This document shows, one piece after another, positions 10,803-29,536 of a DNA stretch of 64,000 nt (position 1 is its first letter; the number at the start of each line of letters is the position of its first letter). Source of the stretch: Panulirus ornatus (lineage: Eukaryota > Arthropoda > Malacostraca > Decapoda > Palinuridae); contig NC_092225.1 in assembly GCF_036320965.1 (NCBI RefSeq), forward strand, positions 5,230,282-5,294,281, written 5' to 3'. A program made the translations under genes and the position numbers. The notes under the pieces were generated by a model, which made no database searches, was not told the origin of the DNA, and was given only the letters and a program-made list of their open reading frames with translations.

Positions 10803-13640
10803 TACTTTGTCGCTGTCTCCCGCGTTTGCGAGGTAGCGCAAGGAAACAGACGAAAGAAATGGCCCAACCCCCCCCCATACACATGTATATACATACGTCC
10901 ACACACGCAAATATACATACCTACACAGCTTTCCATGGTTTACCCCAGACGCTTCACATGCCTGATTCAATCCACTGACAGCACGTCAACCCCGGTATAC
11001 CACATCGCTCCAATTCACTCTATTCCTTGCCCTCCTTTCACCCTCCTGCATGTTCAGGCCCCGATCACACAAAATCTTTTTCACTCCATCTTTCCACCTC
11101 CAATTTGGTCTCCCTCTTCTCCTCGTTCCCTCCACCTCCGACACATATATCCTCTTGGTCAATCTTTCCTCACTCATTCTCTCCATGTGCCCAAACCATT
11201 TCAAAACACCCTCTTCTGCTCTCTCAACCACGCTCTTTTTATTTCCACACATCTCTCTTACCCTTACGTTACTTACTCGATCAAACCACCTCACACCACA
11301 CATTGTCCTCAAACATCTCATTTCCAGCACATCCATCCTCCTGCGCACAACTCTATCCATAGCCCACGCCTCGCAACCATACAACATTGTTGGAACCACT
11401 ATTCCTTCAAACATACCCATTTTTGCTTTCCGAGATAATGTTCTCGACTTCCACACATTCTTCAAGGCTCCCAGAATTTTCGCCCCCTCCCCCACCCTAT
11501 GATCCACTTCCGCTTCCATGGTTCCATCCGCTGCCAGATCCACTCCCAGATATCTAAAACACTTCACTTCCTCCAGTTTTTCTCCATTCAAACTCACCTC
11601 CCAATTGACTTGACCCTCAACCCTACTGTACCTAATAACCTTGCTCTTATTCACATTTACTCTTAACTTTCTTCTTTCACACACTTTACCAAACTCAGTC
11701 ACCAGCTTCTGCAGTTTCTCACATGAATCAGCCACCAGCGCTGTATCATCAGCGAACAACAACTGACTCACTTCCCAAGCTCTCTCATCCCCAACAGACT
11801 TCATACTTGCCCCTCTTTCCAAAACTCTTGCATTCACCTCCCTAACAACCCCATCCATAAACAAATTAAACAACCATGGAGACATCACACACCCCTGCCG
11901 CAAACCTACATTCACTGAGAACCAATCACTTTCCTCTCTTCCTACACGTACACATGCCTTACATCCTCGCTAAAAACTTTTCACTGCTTCTAACAACTTA
12001 CCTCCCACACCATATATTCTTAATACCTTCCACAGAGCATCTCTATCAACTCTATCATATGCCTTCTCCAGATCCATAAATGCTACATACAAATCCATTT
12101 GCTTTTCTAAGTATTTCTCACATACATTCTTCAAAGCAAACACCTGATCCACACATCCTCTACCACTTCTGAAACCACACTGCTCTTCCCCAATCTGATG
12201 CTCTGTACATGCCTTCACCCTCTCAATCAATACCCTCCCATATAATTTACCAGGAATACTCAACAAACTTATACGTCTGTAATTTGAGCACTCACTCTTA
12301 TCCCCTTTGCCTTTGTACAATGGCACTATGCACGCATTCCGCCAATCCTCAGGCACCTCACCATGAGTCATACATACATTAAATAACCTTACCAACCAGT
12401 CAATAATACAGTCACCCCCTTTTTTAATAAATTCCACTGCAATTCCATCCAAACCTGCTGCCTTGACGGCTTTCATCTTCCGCAAAGCTTTTACTGCCTC
12501 TTCTCGGTTTACCAAATCATTTTCCCTAACCCTCTCACTTTGCACACCACCTCGACCAAAACACCCTATATCTGCCACTCTATCATCAAACACATTCAAC
12601 AAACCTTCAAAATACTCACTCCATCTCCTTCTCACATCACCACTACTTGTTATCACCTCCCCATTTGCGCCCTTCACTGAAGTTCCCATTTGCTCCCTTG
12701 TCTTACCCACTTTATTTACCTCCTTCCAGAACATCTTTTTATTCTCCCTAAAATTTAATGATACTCTCTCACCCCAACTCTCATTTGCCCTTCTTTTTCA
12801 CCTCTTGCACCTTTCTCTTGACCTCCTGTCTCTTTCTTTTATACATCTCCCACTCAATTGCATTTTTTCCCTGCAAAAATCGTCCAAATGCCTCTCTCTT
12901 CTCTTTCACTAATAATCTTACTTCTTTATCCCATGACTCACTACCCTTTCTAATCAACCTACCTCCCACTCTTCTCATACCACAAGCATCTTTTGCGCAA
13001 TCCATCACTGATTCCCTAAATACATCCCATTCCTCCCCCACTCCCCTTACTTCCATTGTTCTCACCTTTTTCTATTCTGTACTCAGTCACTCTTGGTACT
13101 TCCTCACACAAGTCTCCTTCACAAGCTCACTTACTCTCACCACCCTCTTCACCCCAACATTCACTCTTCTTTTTTGAAAACCCATACAAATCTTCACCTT
13201 AGCCTTCACAAGATAATGATCAGACATCCCTCCAGTTGCACCTCTTAGCATATTAACATCCAAAAGTCTCTCTTTCGCGCGCCTGTCAATTAACACGTAA
13301 TCCAATAACCCTCTCTGGCCATCTCTCCTACTTTCATACGTATACTTATGTATATCTCGCTTTTTAAACCAGGTATTCGCAATCACCAGTCCTTTTTCAG
13401 CACATAAATCTACAAGCTCTTCACCATTTCCATTTACAACACTGAACACCCCATGTATAACAATTATTTTCTCAACAGCCACATTACTCACCTTTGCATT
13501 CAAATCAACCAACACTATATCCCGGTCTCGTGCATCAAAACAACTAACACACTCATTCAGCTGCTCCCAAAACACTTGCCTCTCATGATCTTTCTTCTCA
13601 TGCCCAGGTGCATATGCACCAATAATCACCCATCTCTGTC
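10801..13640 (-). mobile_element. RTE-like LINE, young subfamily, interrupted by gap
   Basis: The minus strand holds the short 3' UTR (10801-10985) and most of the ORF up to the assembly gap. The 309-codon frame 10986-11915 covers [31 protein letters not shown] and the complete C-terminal region with CDRGL. The 254-codon frame 11970-12734 covers the N half of RT with AFMDLEKAYDRVD. Endonuclease blocks GGMSDHYLV and LLDYVLIDRR lie at 13140-13320. Only a few lesions are visible: a stop at about 11970 where Tyr is expected, an indel near 12785 and TGG to TAG near 13073. The 5' end is lost in the gap. Confidence 0.93.
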
Positions 13641-13740
13641 NNNNNNNNNNNNNNNNNNNNNNNNNNNNNNNNNNNNNNNNNNNNNNNNNNNNNNNNNNNN
13701 NNNNNNNNNNNNNNNNNNNNNNNNNNNNNNNNNNNNNNNN
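13641..13740. other. Assembly gap (100 N)
   Basis: Exactly 100 N. The left flank is LINE endonuclease sequence and the right flank is LINE C-terminal sequence of the same orientation, so two different copies are joined across it. Any frame crossing the gap is meaningless. Confidence 0.99.
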
Positions 13741-15981
13741 CAATTTGGTCTCCAACTTCTCCTCGTTCCCTCCATTTCTGATACATATATCCTCTTGGTA
13801 AATCTTTCCTCACTCATTCTCTCCATGTGAGCAAACCATTTCAAAACACCCCCTTCTGCCCTCTCAACAACACTCTTTTTATTACCACACATCTCTCTTA
13901 CCCTTACATTACTTACTCGATCAAACCAACTCACACCACATATTGTCCTCAAACATCTCATTTCAAGCACATCTACCCTCCTGCGCACAACTCTATCCAT
14001 AGCCCACGACTCCCATCCATACAACATTGTTGGAACCACTATTCCATCAAACATACCCATTTTCGCTTTCCGAGATACTGTTCTCGACTTCCACACATTC
14101 TTCAACGCTCCTAGATTTTCTGTCCCTTTCCGCACCCTATGATTTACTTCCGCTTCAATGGTTCCATCCGCTGCCATTTCCACTCCCAGATATCTAAAAC
14201 ACTTCACTTCCTCCAGTTTTCTCCATTCAAACTTACCTCCCAATTGGCCTTACCCTCACCCTACTATACCTAATAACCTTGCTCTTATTCACAGTTACCT
14301 CAACTTTCTTCTTTCACACACTTTACCAAACTCAGTCACCAGCTTCTGCAGTTTCTCACATGAATCAGCCACCAGCGCTGTATCATAAGCGCACAACAAC
14401 TGACTCACTTCCCAAGCTCTCTCATCCACAACAGATACTTCCATACTTGCCCCTCTTCCAAAACTGTTGCATTCACCTCGATAACAACCACATCGATAAA
14501 TCAATTAAACAACCATGGAGATATCACACACCCCTGCCGCAAACCTAAATTCACTGAGAACCAATCACTTTCCTCTCCTCCTACACTTACACATGCCTTA
14601 CATCCTCGATAGAAACTTTTCATTCCTCCTAACATCTTGCCTCCCACACCATATATTCTTAATACCTTCCACAGAGAATCCCTATCAACTCTATCATATG
14701 CCTTCTCCACATCCATAAATGCTACATATAAATCCATTTGCTTTTCTTAATATTTATCATATACATTCTTCAAGGCAAACACCTGAGCCACATATCCTCT
14801 ACCACTTCTGAAACCACACTGCTCTTCCACAATCTGATGTTCTGTACACGCCTTCACCCTCTCAATCAATGCCCTCCCATATAATTTACCGTAATTACTC
14901 AACAAACTTGTACCTCTGTAATTTGAGCACTCACTATTATCCCCTTTGCCTTTGTACAATGGCACTATGCAAGCATTCCGCCAATCCTCAGGCACCTCAC
15001 CAAGAATCATACATACATTAAATAACCTTTCCAACCAGTCAACAATACAGTCACCCCCTTTTTTAATAAATTCCACTGCAATACCATCTAAACCCGCTGC
15101 CTTGCCGGATTTCATGTTCCGCAATGCTTTTACTAACTCTTCTCTATTTACGAAATCATTTTCCCTGACCCTCTCACTTTGAACACCACCTCGACCAAAA
15201 CACCCCATATCTGCCACTCTATCATCAAACACATTCAACAAGCCTTCAAAACACTCACTCCATCTCATTCTCATATCACCACTACTTGTTATTACTTTCC
15301 CATTAGCCCCCTTCACTGAAGTTCCCATTTGCTCCCTTGTCTTACGCACTTTATTTACCTCCTTCAAAATATCTTTTTATTCTCCCTAAAATTTAAAGAT
15401 ACTCTCTCACCCCAACTCTCATTTGCACTCTTTTTCACCTCTTGCACCTTTCTCTTGACCTTCTGCCTCTTTCTTTTATAATTCTCCCACTCATTTGCAT
15501 TATTTCCCTGCAAAAATCGTCCATATGCCTCTATCTTCTCTTTCACTAATAATCTTACTTCTTCATCCCACCACTCAATGCCCTTTCTAATCTGCCCAGC
15601 TCCCACGCTTCTCATGCCACAAGTATCTTTTGCGCAAGCCATCACTGCTTCCCTAAATACATTCCATTCCTCCCCGACTCCCCTTACCTCCTTTCTTCTT
15701 ACTTTTTCCAATTCTGTACTCAGTCTCTCCTGGTACTTACTCACACAAGTCTCCTTCCGAAGCTCAACTACTCTCACCACTCTCTTCAGCCCAACATTCT
15801 CCCTTCTTTTCTGAAAACCTCTACAAATCTTCACCGTCGCCTCCACAAGATAATGATCAGACATCCCTCCAGTTGCACATCTCAACACTTTAACATCCAA
15901 AAGACTCTCTTTCGCACGGCTATCAATTAACACGCAATCCAATAACGTTCTCTGGCCATCTCTCCTACTTACGTAAATATA

Positions 15982-15982
<1 letters not shown>
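13741..15982 (-). mobile_element. RTE-like LINE, right portion of copy with internal TA array
   Basis: The minus strand runs from the GRPNW region at the gap edge through RT to the middle of the endonuclease. Blocks are YGWESWAMD, FRYLGVEMAADG, LLCAYDTALV (FADD is degraded to CAYD), [26 protein letters not shown] and GGMSDHYLVEATVKI. Many indels and stops mark an old copy. The subfamily-diagnostic residue lies inside the gap. The copy continues at 16073 after a TA array that has grown within the endonuclease coding region. Confidence 0.9.

Positions 15983-16072
<90 letters not shown>
15983..16072. repeat. TA microsatellite inside a LINE ORF
   Basis: About 90 bases of TA interrupt the endonuclease coding region. 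Other copies read ACTTATGTATATCTCGC here. This copy has ACTTA, then the array, then ATCTTTTTAAACC. LINE sequence continues on both sides in register apart from this short replaced stretch, so the array appears to have expanded from the internal ATGTATAT. Confidence 0.95.
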
Positions 16073-16944
<872 letters not shown>

Positions 16945-17162
16945 TTATCCCTGGGGATAGGGGAAAAAGAATACTTCCAACGTATTCCCTGCGTGTCGTA
17001 GAAGGCGACTAAAAGGGGAGGGAGCGGGGGGGCTGGAAATCCTCCCGTCTCAATTCTTTTTAATTTTCCCAGAAGGGGCCCAGGTGACGATATTCCCTCA
17101 ATGGCCTAGTTCTCTGTTCTTAACGCTACCTCGCTAACGCAGGAAATGGCGAATAGTTTGAA

Positions 17163-17170
<8 letters not shown>
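16945..17170 (+). mobile_element. Short LINE-derived (SINE-like) unit
   Basis: This non-coding unit of about 225 bases starts TATCCCTGGGGATAGGGG and shares the next 100 bases with the LINE 5' UTR, including GTCGTAGAAGGCGACTAA. It then has a T-rich stretch, a block around GATATTCCCTCAATGGCC, and a 3' block TTAACGCTACCTCGCTAACG with an A tail. The 3' core GCTACCTCGC...AACGC is the same as in the LINE tail. The head carries the older-subfamily bases (GGGGA, AAGGCGACTAAA). It has no ORF and presumably depends on LINE proteins. Confidence 0.8.

Positions 17171-17246
<76 letters not shown>
17171..17246. repeat. TA microsatellite with poly(T) end
   Basis: Sixty bases of TA and a T run between the tail of the short + unit and the tail of a minus-strand LINE. 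Confidence 0.97.
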
Positions 17247-18905
17247 CGCTTTGTCGCTGTCTCCCACGTTTGCGAGGTAGCGCAAGGAAACAGACGAAAG
17301 AAATGGCCCAACCCACCCCCATACACATGTATATACATACGTCCACACATGCAAATATACATACCTACACAGCTTTCCATGGTTTACACCAGACGCTTCA
17401 CATGCCTTGATTCAATCCACTGACAGCACGTCAACCCCGGTATACCACATCGATCCAATTCACTCTATTCCTTGCCCTCCTTTCACCCTCCTGCATGTTC
17501 AGGCCCCGATCACACAAAATCTTTTTCACTCCATCTTTCCACCTCCAATTTGGTCTCCCTCTTCTCCTCGTTCCCTCCACCTCCGACACATATATACTCT
17601 TGGTCAATCTTTCCTCACTCATTCTCTCCATGTGCCCAAACCATTTCAGAACACCCTCTTCTGCTCTCTCAACCACGCTCTTTTTATTTCCACACATCTC
17701 TCTTACCCTTACGTTACTTACTCGATCAAACCACCTCACACCACTCAAACATCTCATTTCCAGCACATCCATCCTCCTGCGCACAACTCTATCCATAGCC
17801 CACGCCTCGCAACCATACAACATTGTTGGAACCACTATTCCTTCAAACATACCCATTTTTGCTTTCCGAGATAATGTTATCGACTTCCACACATTCTTCA
17901 AGGCTCCCAGAATTTTCGCCCCCTCCCCCACCCTATGATTCACTTGCGCTTCCATGGTTCCAGCCGCTGCCATATCCACTTCCAGATATCTAAAACAATT
18001 TACTTCCTCCAGTTTTTCTCCATTCAATCTTAGCTCCCAATTGACTTGACCCTCAACCCTACTGTACCTAATAACCTTGCTCTTATTCACATTTACTCTT
18101 AACTTTCTTCTTTCGCACACTTTACGAAACTCAGTCACCAGCTTCTGCAGTTTCTCACATGAATCAGCCACCAGCGCAGTATCATCAGCGAACAGCAACT
18201 GACTCACTTCCCAAGCTCTCTCATCCCCAACGGACTTCATACTTGCCCCTCTTTCCAAAACTCTTGCATTCACCTCCCTAGCAACCCCATCCATAAACAA
18301 ATTAAACAACCATGGAGACATCACACACCCCTACCGCAAACCTACATTCACTGACAACCAATCACTTTCCTCTCATCCTACACGTACACATGCCTTACAT
18401 CCTCGATAAAAACTTTTCACTGCTTATAACAACTTGCCTCCCACACCATATATTCTTAATACCTTCCACAGAGCATCTCTATCAACTCTATCATATGCCT
18501 TCTCCAGATCCATAAATGCTACATACAAATCCATTCGCTTTTCTGAGTATTTCTCATATACATTCTTCAAAACAAACACCTGAGCCACACATCCTCTACC
18601 ACTTCTGAAACCACACTGCTCATCCCCAATCTGATGCTCTGTACATGCCTTCACCCTCTCAATCAATACCCTCCCATATAATTTACCAGGAATACTCAAC
18701 AAACTTATACCTCTGTAATTTGAGCACTCACTCTTATCCCCTTTGCCTTTGTACAATGGCACTATGCACGCATTCCGCCAATCCTCAGGCACCTCACCAT
18801 GAGTCATACATACATTAAATAACCTCACCAACCAGTCAACAATACAGTCACCCCCTTTTTTAATAAATTCCACTGCAATACCATCCAAACCCGCTGCCTT
18901 GCCGG
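17247..18905 (-). mobile_element. RTE-like LINE, 5'-truncated, young subfamily
   Basis: The minus strand has the short 3' UTR (17247-17430), a 297-codon frame 17431-18324 from [12 protein letters not shown] through [12 protein letters not shown] to CDRGL, and an RT N-half frame 18424-18888. A 12-base deletion shortens RCLRTMCGVRW to RCLSGVRW. A stop at about 18331 replaces Gln in the GLRQGC block. The element is truncated at 18905 right at GKAAGLDG. Confidence 0.92.
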
Positions 18906-18934
18906 CAATATATATAATGTTTATCTATTTATTA

Positions 18935-19689
<755 letters not shown>

Positions 19690-22600
19690 TCACCGAAACC
19701 AAAGTTCCCTTTCTACATCCAGGTACCACAGAACTTTCCATGGTTTACCCCAGACGCTTCACATGCCCTGGTTCAATCCACTGACAGCACGTCGAACCCG
19801 GTATAACACATCGTTCACTCTATTCCTTGCACGCCCTTCACTCTCCTGCATGTTTAGGCTCCGATCACTCAAAATCTTTTTCACTACATCTTTCCACCTC
19901 CAATTTGGTCTCCCACTTCTCGTTTCCTCCACCTCTGATACATATATCCACTTGTTCAATCTTTCCTCACTCATTCTCTCCATGTGACCAAACCATTTCA
20001 AAACACCCTTTTCTGCTCTCTCAACCACACTCTTTTATTTCCACACATCTCTCTTATCCTATTATTCCTTACTCGGTCAAACCACCTCACAACATATAAT
20101 GTCCTTAAACACCTCATTTCCAGCATATCAACCCTCCTCCACACAACTCTTATCCATAGTCCACGCCTCGCAACCATATAACATTGCTGGAACGACTATT
20201 CCTTCAAACATAACCATTTTTGCTTACCGAGATAATGTTCTCGACTTCCAAACATTCTTCAACGTTCCCAGAATTCTCGCCCCCTCCCCAACCCTATGAT
20301 TCACTTCCGCTTCCATGGTTCCATCCGCTGACAAATCCACACCCATATATCTAAAACACTTCACTTCCTGCAGTTTTTCTCCATTCAAACTTACCTCCCA
20401 ATTGATTGACCCTCAATCAATTGGGACACCTAATAACCTTGCTCTTATTCACATTTACTATCAGCTTTCTTCTTCCACACATTTTACCAAACTCAGTCAC
20501 CAGCTTCTGCAGTTTCTCATATGGATCATTCACCAGCGCTCTTTTATCAGCGAACAACAACTGACTCACTTCCCAAGCTCTCTCATACCCAACAGACTAC
20601 ACACTTGTACCACTTTACAAAACTCTTGCATTCACCTCCCTAACAACCCATCCATAAACAAATTAAACAACCATAGAGACATCACACACCCATACGACAA
20701 ACCTATATTCACTGAGAACCAATCACTTTCCTCTCTTCCCACACGTAAACATGCCTCTCATCCTCGATAAAAACTTTTCACTGCTTCTAACAACTTGCCG
20801 CCAACACCATATACTCTTAATACCTTCCAGAGAGCACCCCTATGAACTCTATCATATGCCTTCTCCAGATCCATACATACTTCATACAAATCCGGTGGCT
20901 TTTCTAAGTATTTATCACATACATTCGTCAAAGGAAACACCTGATCCACACATCCTCTACCACTTGTGAAACAACACTCCTCTTCCCCAATCTGATGCTC
21001 TGTACATGCCTTTACACACTCAATCAACACCCTCCCATTTAATTTCCCTGGAATGCTCAACAAACTTATATCTCCGTAATTTGAGCACTTATTCTTATCC
21101 CCTTAGCCTTTGTAAAAAGGCACTATGCAAGCATTCCGCCAATCCTCAGGCACCTCACCATTAGTCATACATACATTAAATAACCCTACCAACCATTCAA
21201 CAATACAGTCACCCCCTTTTTTAATAAATTCCACTGCCATACCATCCAAACCCACTGCCTTGCCGGCTTTCATCTTCCGCAAAGCTTTTACTACCTCTTC
21301 TACGTTACCAAATAATTTTCCCTAACCCTCTCACTTTGCACAATACCTCGACTAAAACACACTAGATCTACTACTCTATTCTTAAATACATCCAACAAAC
21401 CTTAAAAATACTCACTTAATCTCCTTCTCACATCACCACTACTTTTTATCACCTCCCCATTATCCCCCTTAACGGAAGTTCCCATTTGTTCTCCTGTCTT
21501 ACGCACTTTATTTACCTCCTTCTAAAACAACTTTTTATTCCCACTAAAATTTAATGATACTCTTTCACCCCAACTCTCATTTGCCCTTTGCTTCACCGCT
21601 TGCACCTTTCTCTTGAACTCCTGCCTCTTTCTTTTATACATATCCCAGTCATTTGCATTATTTCCCTGCAAAAATCGTCCAAATGCCTCTCTCCTCTCTT
21701 TCACTAATAATTTTACCTCTTTATCCCACCACTCACTACCCTTTCTAATCTGCCCACCTCTCACGATTCTCATACCACAAGCATCTTTTGCCCAAGTCAT
21801 CACTGCTTCCCTAAATACATCCCATTCCTCACCTACTCCCCTTACATCCTTTATTCTCACCTTTTTCCATTCTCTACCCAGTCTCTCCTGGACCTTCCTG
21901 ACGCAAGTCTCCTTCCCAAGCTCACTTACTTTCACTACTCTCTTCACCACAAAATTCTCTCTTCTTATCCGAAAACCTCTAGAAATCTTCACCTTCGCCT
22001 CCACAAGATAATGATCAGATATCCTCCAGTTGTACCTCTCAGCATATTAACATTCAAAAGACTCTCTTTCGCTCGCCTATCAATTAACACGTAATCAAAA
22101 TGCGCTCTCTGGCCATCTTTCCTACCTGCATACGTATACTTATGTATATCTTTCTTTTTAAGGCAGGTATTCACAATCACCCGTCCTTTTTCAGCACATA
22201 AATCTACAAGCTCTTCACCATTTCCATTTACAACACTAAACACACCATGTATACCAATTATTCCCTCAACTGCCACATTACTGACCTTTGCATTCAAATC
22301 ATTAATCACTATAACCCGGATTCGAGCATCAAATCCACTAACACACTCATTCTCCTGTTCCCAAAACACTTGCCTCTCATGATCTTTCTTCTCATGCTCA
22401 AGTGAATATGCACCAATAATCACCCATCTCTCTCCATCAACTTTCAGTTTTACCCACATCAATCTAGAGTTTATTTTTTTACACTCTATCACATACACCC
22501 ACCACTCAAGTTTGAAGAGTAGTGCTACTGATTCCCTTGCTCTTGTCCTCTCACTAACCCTTGACTTTACTCCCAAGACATTCCGAAACCACTCTTCCCC

Positions 22601-22752
22601 GTTACCCTTAGGCTTTGTTTCACTGAGAGGCAAAACCGCCAGGTTCCTTTCGTCAATGATATATATATATAACTATCTACCCTTTTTCTCATCTTGGTTC
22701 CATCCCACACATTTAGACATCCCAATCTGATCCTTCGAGGAGGATGAGCACA
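19690..22752 (-). mobile_element. RTE-like LINE, nearly complete ORF, old subfamily
   Basis: The minus strand runs from part of a long 3' UTR (19690-19760) through the whole ORF to the GTGCTCATCCTCC start region. Blocks are [51 protein letters not shown] (about 20870), GVVDEEV-like RT0 region, GNTCLKKKDIHKYTY, INDLNAKVSNVAVEG (about 22290) and SETKPKGNGEEW. Frameshifts and stops are abundant; the FADD block reads FADKRALV. The Ser of SDR and the UTR type place it with the older copies. It contains a newly formed 13-base hairpin at 20397-20425. Confidence 0.9.
20397..20425. repeat. Perfect 13-bp inverted repeat inside LINE
   Basis: CCCAATTGATTGA, then CCC, then TCAATCAATTGGG: 13-base arms and a 3-base loop. 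Other copies read CCCAATTGACTTGACCCTCA followed by ACCCTACTGTACC, which is not palindromic. The right arm replaced that sequence. Confidence 0.97.
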
Positions 22753-24301
<1,549 letters not shown>

Positions 24302-24320
24302 AATATATATATATATATAT
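24302..24320. repeat. Short TA run between two LINEs
   Basis: Nine TA units join the tail of one + LINE to the truncated start of the next. The resulting open frame 24147-25466 fuses the first tail to the second RT and is not a real gene start. Confidence 0.9.
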
Positions 24321-26261
24321 AAAAAGATGTTCTGGAAGGAGGTAAATAAAGTGCGTAAGACAAGGGAGCAAATGGGAACTTCAATGAAGGGCGCAAATGG
24401 GGAGGTGATAACAAGTAGTGGTGATGTGAGAAGGAGATGGAGTGAGTATTTTGAAGGTTTGTTGAATGTGTTTCATGATAGAGTGGCAGATATAGGGTGT
24501 TTTGGTCGAGGTGGTGTGCAAAGTGCGAGGGTTAGGGAAAATGATTTGGTAAGCAGAGAAGAGGTAGTAAAAGCTTTGCGGAAGATGAAAGCCGGCAAGG
24601 CAGCAGGTTTGGATGGTATTGCAGTGGAATTTATTAAAAAAGGGGTTGACTGTATTGTTGACTGGTTGGTAACGTTATTTAATGTATGTATGACTCATGG
24701 TGAGGTGCCTGAGGATTGGCGGAATGCGTGCATAGTGCCATTGTACAAAGGCAAAGGGGATAAGAGTGAGTGCTCAAATTACAGAGGTATAAGTTTGTTG
24801 AGTATTCCTGGCAAATTGTATGGGAGGGTATTGATTGAGAGGGTGAAGGCATGTACAGAGCATCAGATTGGGAAAGAGCAGTGTGGTTTCAGAAGTGGTA
24901 GAGGATGTGTGGATCAGGTGTTTGCTTTGAAGAATATATGTGAGAAATACTTAGAAAAGCAAATGGATTTGTCTGTAGCATTTATGGATCAGGAGAAGGC
25001 ATATGATAGAGTTGATAGAGATGTTCTGTGGAAGGTATTAAGAATATATGGTGTGGGAGGCAAGTTGTTAGAAGCAGTGAAAAGTTTTTATCGAGGATGT
25101 AAGGCATGTGTACGTGTAGGAAGAGAGGAAAGTGATTGGTTCTCAGTGAATGTAGGTTTGCGGCAGGGGTGTGTGATGTCTCCATGGTTGTTTAATTTGT
25201 TTATGGATGGGGTTGTTAGGGAGGTGAATGCAAGAGTTTTGGAAAGAGGGGCAAGGATGAAGTCTGTTGGGGATGAGAGAGCTTGGGAAGTGAGTCAGTT
25301 GTTGTTCGCTGATGATACAGCGCTGGTGGCTGATTCATGTGAGAAACTGCAGAAGCTGGTGACTGAGTTTGGTAAAGTGTGTGAAAGAAGAAAGTTAAGA
25401 GTAAATGTGAATAAGAGCAAGGTTATTAGGTACAATAGGGTTGAGGTCAAGTCAGTTGGGAGGTAAGTTAGAATGGAGAAGAACTGGAGGAAGTAAAGTG
25501 TTTTAGATATCTGGGAGTGGATCTGGCAGCGGATGGATCCATGGAAGCGGAAGTGGATCATAGGGTGTGGGAGGGGGCGAAAATCCTAGGAGCCCTGAAG
25601 AATGTGTGGAAGTCGAGAACATTATCTCGGAAAGCAAAAATGGGTATGTTTGAAGGAATAGTGGTTCCAACAATGTTGTATTGTTGCGAGGCGTGGGGTA
25701 TGGATAGAGTTGTTCGCAGGAGGATTCATGTGCTGGAAATGAGATGTTTGAGGACAATATGTGGTGTGAGGTGGTTTGATCGAGTAAGTAACGTAAGGGT
25801 AAGAGAGATGTGTGGAAATAAAAAGAGCTTGGTTGAGAGAGCAGAAGAGGGTGTTTTGAAATGGTTTGGGCACATGAAGAGAATGAGTGAGGAAAGATTG
25901 GCCAAGAGGATATATGTGTCGGAGGTGGAGGGAACGAGGAGAAGTGGGAAACCAAATTTGAGGTGGAAAGATGGAGTGAAAACGATTTTCTGTGATCGGG
26001 GCCTGATCATGCAGGAGGGTGAAAGGAGGGCAATGAGTAGAGTGAATTGGATCGATGTGGTATACCGGGGTTGACGTGCTGTCAGTGGATTGAATCAGGG
26101 CATGTGAAGCGTCTAGGGTAAACCATGGAAAGCTGTGTAGGTATGTATATTTGCGTGTGTGTACGTATGTATATGCATGTGTATGGGGTGGATTGGGCCA
26201 TTTCTTTCGTCTGTTTCCTTGCGCTACCTCGGAAACGCGGGAGACAGCGGCAAAAAATATA

Positions 26262-26262
<1 letters not shown>
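24321..26262 (+). mobile_element. RTE-like LINE, 5'-truncated, young subfamily
   Basis: The copy begins at KKMFWKEVNKVRKTREQMG, upstream of RT, and carries an uninterrupted [28 protein letters not shown] (Leu to Gln beside the catalytic Asp), [18 protein letters not shown] and [12 protein letters not shown]. One missing base near 25445 shifts the frame, after which 25517-26074 is open to the end (FCDRGL). The 3' UTR is short. The endonuclease is absent, so it cannot have moved on its own. Confidence 0.93.
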
Positions 26263-26344
<82 letters not shown>

Positions 26345-26346
26345 TA
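26263..26346. repeat. TA microsatellite
   Basis: TA array with two phase slips between a + LINE tail and a + short unit. Confidence 0.97.
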
Positions 26347-26758
<412 letters not shown>

Positions 26759-26858
26759 NNNNNNNNNNNNNNNNNNNNNNNNNNNNNNNNNNNNNNNNNN
26801 NNNNNNNNNNNNNNNNNNNNNNNNNNNNNNNNNNNNNNNNNNNNNNNNNNNNNNNNNN
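26759..26858. other. Assembly gap (100 N)
   Basis: Exactly 100 N after a TA array. The right flank is not LINE sequence. Confidence 0.99.

Positions 26859-28864
<2,006 letters not shown>

Positions 28865-28927
<63 letters not shown>
28865..28927. repeat. TA microsatellite with poly(T) end
   Basis: About 47 bases of TA and a T run; the T run is the A tail of the short unit on the minus strand. Confidence 0.96.
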
Positions 28928-29145
28928 CTTCTTTCTTTTAAACTATTCGCCATTTCCCGCGTTAGCGAGGTAGCATTAAGAACAGAGGACTGGGCCTTTG
29001 AGGGAATACCCTCACCTGGCCCAATTCTCTGTTCCTTCTTTTGGAAAATTAAAAAAAAAAAATGAGAGGGGAGGATTTCCAGCCCCCCGCTCCCTCCCCT
29101 TTTAGTCGCCTTCTACGACACGCAGGGAATACGTGGGAAGTATTC
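28928..29145 (-). mobile_element. Short LINE-derived (SINE-like) unit, 5'-truncated
   Basis: Minus-strand copy of the short unit. The tail TTAATGCTACCTCGCTAACG is at the left. GTCGTAGAAGGCGACTAAAA is near 29110. The head stops at GAATACTTCCCACG, lacking the first 22 or so bases (TATCCCTGGGGATAGGGG), and is followed by a TATC/TA run. Confidence 0.8.
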
Positions 29146-29171
29146 TATATATATCTATATCTCTATCTATA

Positions 29172-29253
<82 letters not shown>
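29146..29253. repeat. TATC and TA microsatellite
   Basis: A short degenerate TATC run and then about 80 bases of TA. Confidence 0.95.
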
Positions 29254-29256
<3 letters not shown>

Positions 29257-29464
29257 TATTTATGATTTATTTTGCTTTGTCGCTGTCTCCCACGTTAGCG
29301 AGGTAGCGCAAGGAAACAGACGAAAGAATGGCCCAACCCGCCCACAAACACATGTATATACATACACGTCCACACACACAAATATACATACCCATACATC
29401 TCAATGTACACATATATATACACACACAGACATATACATATATACACATGTATATAATTCATAT
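29254..29464 (-). mobile_element. Old LINE 3' tail, left part of split host copy
   Basis: Minus-strand terminal block of a long 3' UTR, ending at ATAATTCATAT. The rest of the same 3' UTR resumes at 32878 with ATAATTCATATAGTCTGCC. The order matches uninterrupted long UTRs elsewhere, for example 10330-10345 read in reverse. This copy was therefore the target of the young insertion at 29465-32877. Confidence 0.88.
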
Positions 29465-29505
29465 GTATATATATGTATGTGTGTGTGTGTGTGTGTATGT
29501 GCATA

Positions 29506-29536
<31 letters not shown>

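Noticed and set aside
13087..13755. A 222-codon frame across the first gap
   Set aside because: It crosses 100 N and joins two different LINE copies.
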